Assembly (NCBI RefSeq): GCF_965218685.1
Contig: NZ_OZ244657.1
Span: 2,728,001-2,792,000, forward strand
Source of the DNA: Thalassobius sp965218685
GTDB lineage: Bacteria; Pseudomonadota; Alphaproteobacteria; Rhodobacterales; Rhodobacteraceae
Reading direction: 5' to 3'
Length of the DNA: 64,000 nt
Below are positions 58,261 through 64,000 of the stretch, one piece after another (position 1 is the first letter of the stretch; each line of letters starts with the position of its first letter). The position numbers were made by a program, and so were the translations under genes. Under the pieces are notes generated by a model. The model saw nothing but the letters and a program-made list of their open reading frames with translations, ran no database searches and had not been told where the DNA came from.

Positions 58261-58281
58261 TGATCTTGGGGTTTGGGACGT

Positions 58282-59088
58282 TCAGCGGGTGCTGATCAAC
58301 TGGTCCATGGTGACCGAGGGTGTCTCGCATCCGGCCTCACCGACCACCTTGGCGGGCACCCCGGCCACGGTGGTTTTTGGCGGCACGTCATGCAGCACGA
58401 CCGAACCGGCAGCCACACGAGAGCAATGGCCGATCGTGATATTGCCCAGAACATGCGCGCCCGCACCGATCAGAACGCCGTCGCCAATCTTGGGGTGACG
58501 ATCCTCGTCTTCCTTACCGGTCCCGCCCAGTGTAACCGAATGAAGCAGGCTGACATTATCGCCCACCACGGCGGTCTCCCCGATCACGATCGAGTGCGCA
58601 TGGTCAATCATGATCCCTTTGCCAATCTTGGCAGCCGGGTGAATGTCCACACCGAAGGTTTCCGAGATACGCATCTGGAAAAAATAGGCCATGTCACGAC
58701 GGCCTTCTCCCCACAGCCAATGGGCAACACGATAGGCTTGAACGGCTTGGAAACCCTTGAAAAACATCAAAGGCTGGACAAAACGGTGGCAGGCCGGGTC
58801 ACGCTCGTACACGGCAACGATGTCAGCGCGGGCGGACAGGGCCAAGTCCGGGTCAGCCTTGTAGGCGCTATCGCAAATCTCGCGGAACAACTGCTCGGAC
58901 ATCTCGTTCGAGGCCAGCTTGAGCGAAATCCGATACGCTAGCGCCTTTTCGATCGAGTTGTGATGCAGAATGCTGGAATGCAAAAGACCGCCCAGCAGCG
59001 GCTCGTCTTCGACGGCTTGCTCGGCTTCGGCAATGATCCGCGACCAAACGGGATCCAGCTCGGTCAGTTTTGCGCGTGTTTCAACCAT
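58282..59088 (-). CDS. cysE: Serine O-acetyltransferase
   Basis: 268-residue enzyme acetylating serine for cysteine synthesis. The N-terminal helical domain (PVWSRIIAEAEQAVEDEPLL) precedes a left-handed beta helix with hexapeptide repeats (DIHPAAKIGKGIMIDH, IGETAVVGDNV, IGAGAHVLGNITIG). The catalytic histidine lies in the IDHAHS and LHSVTLGG regions. The C-terminus ends in STR, without the final isoleucine that docks CysE into CysK in enterobacteria. It lies directly after the GTA terminator; cysE beside the GTA cluster is a recurrent arrangement in Rhodobacterales, as far as I recall. Confidence 0.94.
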   Translation of the reverse strand: MVETRAKLTELDPVWSRIIAEAEQAVEDEPLLGGLLHSSILHHNSIEKALAYRISLKLASNEMSEQLFREICDSAYKADPDLALSARADIVAVYERDPACHRFVQPLMFFKGFQAVQAYRVAHWLWGEGRRDMAYFFQMRISETFGVDIHPAAKIGKGIMIDHAHSIVIGETAVVGDNVSLLHSVTLGGTGKEDEDRHPKIGDGVLIGAGAHVLGNITIGHCSRVAAGSVVLHDVPPKTTVAGVPAKVVGEAGCETPSVTMDQLISTR

Positions 59089-59164
59089 AATTTGGCCCTC
59101 CGGTCCGATAGACTATAGCAGATAGGACCGTCAGGGAAAATGCAAAGCTTTGAAGGGGATGATC

Positions 59165-59198
59165 ACGAAAAAGAATGACCCGCCACGGGGGCGGGTCA
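59165..59198 (-). terminator. Terminator at the 3' end of the GTA cluster
   Basis: TGACCCGCC (59176-59184), loop ACGGG, GGCGGGTCA (59190-59198). Read leftwards it is followed by TTCTTTTTC. It closes the GTA gene series right before cysE. Confidence 0.85.
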
Positions 59199-59205
59199 GA
59201 CAAGA

Positions 59206-62200
59206 TCAGGCACTCAGGTCCAGTCGGGCGGCATATCCCGCACCAAACCTGGCCGAGATTTGCGCCACCTCGACGCGGTAAATCCCGCTAATGGCATCTG
59301 CGGACCGCATGGCCGCGGTATAGGTCCAAGCGGGCGCCGAGACCATTTCCTGTCGGATCACGGTCGTGCCCTGCAGGACGCGGATCAAGTAGGATTCGCT
59401 TTCTTCCCCAAGGGGCACTTCGACGGATTCCCAGCTATCGCCGTCGATCCGGGTGCGGCGAATCCAACTCAGTTCCAGATCCGGGCCCACGTCTGTGGCG
59501 CTCAGATGTGCTGGCGCATAGGGTTTAAGGCCGATACCCGCAAATGCCTGCACCTGATGCTGATACGAGGGATCGTCATAGCTGCGCCCTGCGGGTCCGA
59601 TCCTGTAGTGATGACTTACATTACGTGAGGACAAGCGCACCGCCAATTGCTGCGGTGCCCCGTTCAGCAAAACGAAGTAGCTGCCCGCGGGCCATGCATC
59701 CGGCATCAAGCCGTCGCTGCCCGATTGTCCACGCAACAGACCGCTAAGATGATAGCTGCTCGGCCCAACCAATTCGGCGTTCTGAAATTGGATGACCTCC
59801 CAGTTTTCCGGACTGCCATCGCCGATCACCGCTGCGTTCGCCCCGTTCAGCAAGGCTAGCTCGGAAATGCCGGTCAGTTCGCCGCGCACCAGGTCAAGCT
59901 CGATTACATTGGCGCGGTCGAACCGGCCCACGGGTCCCGCAAACAAAGGTGCTGTTAGCTGCCCAAGCGTGGCTGGCGCGTCCAGCGATTGCAGCAGACT
60001 GTACCCACTGTCTTCAACCCCACGATAGACCGACAAGGTCCCCGGCCATGGCTGCGCAGTTGCCGCAACATGAGGGGCATGCGGTTCTTCATCGCCAACC
60101 AGCAAGGGTAAATCCATGAATAGCGGGAATACCACCGAAGGCGCGATGAATGGCGCAACCGAGGCCGGTGTTTCGTCGATATCCACGGGGCGATAGGTTT
60201 CCTCTTCAACCCGCACCGCTTCGGCCAGAAGAGAGGTGCCAGTCTCCACCCGGTCCAACCTGTAGCGATGACCATCGGCCAGTTGCACGACATCCCCCGC
60301 CCCCAAGGCACCGCTCGAGGGAGGCAGGGCAAGGTGAACCGTGTCGCGGGCGATCCGTGCCTCGGTCAGCCAGCGCTCGACCACCTGCCGCCCCTCGGCG
60401 CGGCTCATCACCAGAGGCATTTCCGAAGACGATACTGCGTGGCTGGCTTCGTCCGGCAGGATCGCTTCCTCGGCGATGGTCGCAAAGTCACCCTCGGCCT
60501 CGACAAAACGCAAACGGACCCGGCCGACCATTTCACTTTCATTTTCGCGCAATTTGGCCAACCCATTCGGCGCGTCACTGGTCACGGCAAGGCCGTTGGG
60601 GTGGACAACCTGGTCCGCGCGTCCATCACGGGTACGAAATTCCAGAACACCGTCACGCTCGATCGCATCAAAGCCGTGACGAAGCATCAGGGGCTGCAAA
60701 ACCGCGCGCGCTGTGGCCACGTCATCGGCCATATAGCCGCGTACGACACCATGCAGGCGCTCGGTTCGCAGCGCCGTAACACCAGATTCCGCGCAAATCT
60801 CTCGCACAACGGACTCAAGACTGCGCGATGATCCGCGCCCATTCAGCCAATGCCCCTTTCGATAGTTTGCCCCGTCCGACCACAGAGCCTCGTTGGCAGG
60901 GAAATGTGGATAGGGTCGCGCATCCCAAGCCCAGACATAGGCGTTAGACAGATCCAGCATCGGCCCGCCATATTCTTCCGAGATCGGATTGACGGCTTCA
61001 TCCGCCCAATACCCCAGCACCGCACGCAGATATTGCATCTGCATGTAGTCATCCCTCTGACCCGAAGAAAAATGCGGCAGCGCCGATTCCGAGGATTTTT
61101 TGTCCAGAAACTTGTTCGGTTGGTTCGCACCTTTGTCCACGGCTGCGCAGCCAAGCTCGGTAAACCACAGTGGTTTAGATTGTGGCACCCATCCGGTCGG
61201 AGTTTCCGAACGCACACCGCCTACACGCTCATGGTGGTCGTTGGCCCACCAATTGCGTAGGTCCTTGAAACGAAAGACCCAGGGCTCTTGATGCGCACCG
61301 TCGGTGATGTCGGTTCGGATTTGGGCCTGACGTGCTGCATCCGAATGGTAATACCACGCAAAGCCCTCGCCGCCCTCGATGTTGCTGCGCAGATAGCCCA
61401 GATCATAGATCGAGCCCCAGTCCGCATCCAAGTGGTCCATTCCGTCGCGCCAATCAGCAACGGGCATATAGTTGTCAATTCCCACGAAATCGATTTCGTC
61501 ATCGGCCCACAGCGGATCAAGATGAAAGAACACATCGCCAGACCCATCCTGAGGATGATAGCCAAAATATTCAGACCAATCAGCGGCGTAGCCCAGTTTG
61601 ACAACTGGCCCCAGAATAGCGCGCACTTCGGCCGCAAGCGCAACCAGCTGAGACACCGCAGGAAAGCTGTTTCCGGCGCCGCGCAATTGTGTCAGACCGC
61701 GCATTTCCGAACCGATACAGAACGCCTCGACGCCCCCTGCAGCGGCGCACAGCGCGGCGTTATGCAAGATGAACCGACGATAGGACCACTCGGCCGGCCC
61801 GGCATAGGTCACCTGTCCATCTGCAATGCTGAAATCGCTGGCCTGGGCAGTCCCGAAAAAAGCGGCAATTTCGGCCTCGGCCAGTGCCGTTCCGTCTGGC
61901 GATCCATCCTGCCCCGGTGCCATGGCACCCGTAATCCGACCTCGCCAAGGCAACGAAGCTTGTTCGTCCGCGCCATAAGGGTCGGTCAGGCCGTTGCCCT
62001 CAAGCTGGTCCATCAGGATGAACGGATAGAACATCACCCGTTTCCCGCGCGCTGCCATTTCGCTGATCGACTGGATGACCGACTGATCGGTCGGAGTTCC
62101 GCCGTAAACTGCGCGACCATCCAGCTCGGGCACTACCTGGGCCGCTGCACGCGTAAGGCCCGCTACCTGCCACGGCATATTGCCGGAATCATGTTCGGTT

Positions 62201-63114
62201 TGTTCGACCATAGGGCGGATCTCGCATTCACCACAGCGCAGATCATTGCCGAACCAGCTGACAATCAACGAGACAGCATCACAACTGGGCAGCTCTTGCT
62301 CCAGCTGATCCATTGAGGTCAAAAAATCGGGTTTCCCCGAAGGGCTGTTCACATTCGACGTCACGCTCTGACCAAGACCATGCTCGATGACGGCCGGTTC
62401 AGTCGCCAAGGCGTATTCACCCGTACCGGGGATCAGGGCGATACCCTGCACGGCGCGGGCAGGTTCGGCATCTGACTGGCCCTCGTACACGCGGTCCGCG
62501 CGCAGCACCTCGAACGAGAATTGAGGCACCCGGTTGCCGAAGACCGACAGGTTCAGATCCTCGAAAACGACATAGGCGGTACCGCGATAGGCAGGCACCG
62601 CGCCCGCGCCCTCGATCGCTTCCATCTTGGGGTCCGGCAACTGGGTGCTGCTTCCAGGGTAGACGCGCATATTCAAATCAGTCGGCGCGACTTCCGAGCC
62701 ATCCGCCCAGATCCGCCCCACGCCATCAATTTGCCCCTCACATAGGGCCACGGCCAGGTTGACGGTATAGTGATATGTGTTGGTGTCAGGCTGCGGCGGG
62801 CCGCCCTTGCCCCCGCCCGAGTTCGTCTCGACATGCTCGGTGAACTTGCTGGCCCAGATCACCTGTCCACCAAGGCGCATCCTGCCATAGCTGCGTGCGA
62901 TCGCGTCGCCCTCGCCCGCGCTGGTAAAGCGGAAACGGTCCACCCGCCCGCTTTCGACAACATCCGAGCCTCCGCCCATAAGCGATTGGTCGATCACACG
63001 ACCTAACGAGCCTCCGACAAAACGCCCGACCGTCGCCATCGACAGCCCTGCAAGCGATCCCCCCATGGCCGAACCGGCCGCAGCGCCGGCAGCAGAAAGC
63101 AGAATAGTTGCCAT
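59206..63114 (-). CDS. Gene transfer agent tail-tip protein with TIM-barrel domain (GTA gp15 homologue)
   Basis: 1,302 residues. Order seen: a glycine-rich N-terminal region (ATILLSAAGAAAGSAMGG, likely membrane-interacting), a phage tail-hub-like part, a glycoside-hydrolase-like TIM barrel (about 430-740, with FVGIDNYMPVADWRDG and LWFTELGCAAVDKGANQPNKF read in parts), then a long tail-fibre-like C-terminal region. This is the GTA host-specificity or tail-tip protein of Rhodobacter-type gene transfer agents. Its start overlaps the previous gene by one base (TGATG). No frameshift is visible in the whole length. Confidence 0.92.
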   Translation of the reverse strand: MATILLSAAGAAAGSAMGGSLAGLSMATVGRFVGGSLGRVIDQSLMGGGSDVVESGRVDRFRFTSAGEGDAIARSYGRMRLGGQVIWASKFTEHVETNSGGGKGGPPQPDTNTYHYTVNLAVALCEGQIDGVGRIWADGSEVAPTDLNMRVYPGSSTQLPDPKMEAIEGAGAVPAYRGTAYVVFEDLNLSVFGNRVPQFSFEVLRADRVYEGQSDAEPARAVQGIALIPGTGEYALATEPAVIEHGLGQSVTSNVNSPSGKPDFLTSMDQLEQELPSCDAVSLIVSWFGNDLRCGECEIRPMVEQTEHDSGNMPWQVAGLTRAAAQVVPELDGRAVYGGTPTDQSVIQSISEMAARGKRVMFYPFILMDQLEGNGLTDPYGADEQASLPWRGRITGAMAPGQDGSPDGTALAEAEIAAFFGTAQASDFSIADGQVTYAGPAEWSYRRFILHNAALCAAAGGVEAFCIGSEMRGLTQLRGAGNSFPAVSQLVALAAEVRAILGPVVKLGYAADWSEYFGYHPQDGSGDVFFHLDPLWADDEIDFVGIDNYMPVADWRDGMDHLDADWGSIYDLGYLRSNIEGGEGFAWYYHSDAARQAQIRTDITDGAHQEPWVFRFKDLRNWWANDHHERVGGVRSETPTGWVPQSKPLWFTELGCAAVDKGANQPNKFLDKKSSESALPHFSSGQRDDYMQMQYLRAVLGYWADEAVNPISEEYGGPMLDLSNAYVWAWDARPYPHFPANEALWSDGANYRKGHWLNGRGSSRSLESVVREICAESGVTALRTERLHGVVRGYMADDVATARAVLQPLMLRHGFDAIERDGVLEFRTRDGRADQVVHPNGLAVTSDAPNGLAKLRENESEMVGRVRLRFVEAEGDFATIAEEAILPDEASHAVSSSEMPLVMSRAEGRQVVERWLTEARIARDTVHLALPPSSGALGAGDVVQLADGHRYRLDRVETGTSLLAEAVRVEEETYRPVDIDETPASVAPFIAPSVVFPLFMDLPLLVGDEEPHAPHVAATAQPWPGTLSVYRGVEDSGYSLLQSLDAPATLGQLTAPLFAGPVGRFDRANVIELDLVRGELTGISELALLNGANAAVIGDGSPENWEVIQFQNAELVGPSSYHLSGLLRGQSGSDGLMPDAWPAGSYFVLLNGAPQQLAVRLSSRNVSHHYRIGPAGRSYDDPSYQHQVQAFAGIGLKPYAPAHLSATDVGPDLELSWIRRTRIDGDSWESVEVPLGEESESYLIRVLQGTTVIRQEMVSAPAWTYTAAMRSADAISGIYRVEVAQISARFGAGYAARLDLSA

Positions 63115-63554
63115 CACATGTCTCCTTTGGGGAATGAAAACCGGGCAACGATACGGCGTCGCCACGGGATACTAAGCGGGCTTTCGACAACCGAATGGCC
63201 CGAATAGGCGTGAATGAATGAGGCGGTGTCTCCGACACGAGCGGCAATACCCAAATGTTTGGCCACGCTGCCTGCGCGCATCCGAAACAACAGAACATCG
63301 CCCGGGGCTTCGTCTGTCAGGTCCTTGTGCACAAGATGACTGGTCGCAACGCGCCACAGTTCCTCGGTGCCGTCAGGTTCTGACCAGTCGCGCGTGTAGT
63401 TTGGGACCACTTCGGGTTCGGGGCCGATCAACTCGCGCCAAACACCGCGCAGCAACCCCAGGCAATCGGTTCCCGCGCCACGGGTGCTGCATTGATGTCG
63501 ATAAGGCGTGCCAATCCAGCCCCGTGCAGCCGCCACAACTTGGGGATGGCTCAT
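63114..63554 (-). CDS. GTA NlpC/P60 peptidase (gp14 homologue)
   Basis: 146-residue NlpC/P60-type cysteine peptidase. The catalytic Cys31 lies in GTDCLGLLRGVW, with a following His in AKHLGIAARV, as needed for the Cys-His dyad. GTA and tailed phages use such enzymes on the tail tip to open the peptidoglycan. It is coupled on both sides: four bases shared with the upstream gene and one base with the gp15 homologue. This tight packing is normal in the GTA cluster. Confidence 0.9.
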   Translation of the reverse strand: MSHPQVVAAARGWIGTPYRHQCSTRGAGTDCLGLLRGVWRELIGPEPEVVPNYTRDWSEPDGTEELWRVATSHLVHKDLTDEAPGDVLLFRMRAGSVAKHLGIAARVGDTASFIHAYSGHSVVESPLSIPWRRRIVARFSFPKGDM

Positions 63555-64000
63555 CGGCGGCTTCCCCCCGTAGCGGTTTCCGAGGCCGGAAAGGCGACGG
63601 TCCAGTCATTGCCCGGAATGTCTGGGAAACCCTGAAAATTGATCAGGTTGTTGAACTTGTTGCGGCAGGTCTCCATCCTTTTGTCGCATCCTGCAGTCAA
63701 ACGAACGGTGTCCCCCGCGCTCACAGGGGCACCCATAGCCGTCCACAAGGTAATCTCGCGGCCGTTTTGAGTTTCCCAGTCCCGCTTGATCGGCACGGAT
63801 TGTCCCGCGCCAGAGCCGCTAAGAACCTCCAGGACACCGCGTTGGAACCACTGCACCTCGTAACCTGGCATCGAAGCGAAGGTCAGGATATTGCCCTCGA
63901 CGGACAGAACCTCGACCTCAGCCTGATAGCCTTCTTCAGAGATGTCCTTGCCGCAAGACGCATCCCCCAAAACAGCCGCACAAGGCGCCTGGTACACCCG
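63551..64000 (-). CDS. GTA DUF2163-domain protein (gp13 homologue), 3' part
   Basis: 150 codons at the right edge; the start lies outside. The C-terminal motif region, with cysteines in CGKDIS, GCDKRMETC and the FNNLINFQGFPDIPG motif, is the DUF2163/BR0599-type C-terminus of the GTA baseplate protein. Four cysteines (CAAV, SCGK, GCDK, ETCR) resemble a metal- or cluster-binding set seen in the tail-hub protein of phages. It overlaps the gp14 homologue by four bases. The rest of the GTA cluster should continue to the right of the window. Confidence 0.88.
   Translation of the reverse strand, partial: RVYQAPCAAVLGDASCGKDISEEGYQAEVEVLSVEGNILTFASMPGYEVQWFQRGVLEVLSGSGAGQSVPIKRDWETQNGREITLWTAMGAPVSAGDTVRLTAGCDKRMETCRNKFNNLINFQGFPDIPGNDWTVAFPASETATGGSRR

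Overview
The window is high-GC DNA from a marine Rhodobacterales (Roseobacter-clade) alphaproteobacterium. Four things point there: the gene-transfer-agent (GTA) tail genes at the right edge next to cysE; a pyruvate dehydrogenase E1 beta subunit that carries its own lipoyl domain; an alphaproteobacterial LexA box (GTTC-N7-GTTC) before uvrA; and a gene set (mmsA/mmsB valine catabolism, bactofilin/M23, DUF455, DUF3179, small PurL) typical of that group. Almost everything is chromosomal core. I see no insertion sequence, CRISPR array, tRNA or rRNA. The only phage-like part is the GTA end.

Layout. 1-1389: start of an indolepyruvate oxidoreductase gene divergent from a LysR regulator. 1390-1702: the only gene-free stretch over 300 bases, holding a probable small RNA with a strong terminator. 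1703-9844: purL, bolA, grxD, a membrane pair ending in DedA, zapA with a coiled-coil partner, transketolase and a DUF808 membrane protein. 9845-14345: a GapB-like GAPDH with a 47-residue membrane protein behind it, an alpha/beta hydrolase, coaD, a CBS protein and a second LysR gene. 14451-20426: a valine/isobutyryl-CoA degradation cluster (mmsA, acyl-CoA dehydrogenase, 3-hydroxyisobutyryl-CoA hydrolase, mmsB) interrupted by a ybdK-type ligase and followed by a Crp/Fnr regulator and a DUF2892 protein. 21367-29515: uvrA with an SOS box, a rhodanese, lpdA (E3), DUF924, an MFS carrier and queA. 29521-36859: an AsmA-like giant, a one-cysteine Bcp, DUF455, M23/bactofilin and an HNH nuclease. 37063-48066: a VOC protein, a carboxylesterase, a DNA glycosylase, cobA, a second MFS carrier, a phytoene-synthase-like protein, a hydrolase, cimA, cysS, DUF3179 and two cyclophilins. 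48193-59088: pgk, class I aldolase, a GNAT, an AidB-like dehydrogenase, ftsB, the pdhABC operon, cysK and cysE. 59206-64000: the last three GTA genes, ending at a terminator.

Central carbon genes (tkt, gap, pgk, fda, pdhABC, lpdA) are spread over about 50 kb and seem to be tied together by shared promoter motifs. An 18-bp near-palindrome lies just before both pdhA and lpdA, 27 kb apart. The octamer GTTAGCGC lies about 90 bp before both gap and fda. Other candidate control elements are an 11-bp hairpin in the cysK leader, a 15-bp palindrome overlapping the crp/fnr stop codon, two GANTC methylation sites before ftsB and the sRNA at about 1484-1566. I found no clearly new multi-gene system; the best leads are these regulatory elements. 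Functions are inferred from recognisable motifs and family resemblance, with no database search run.
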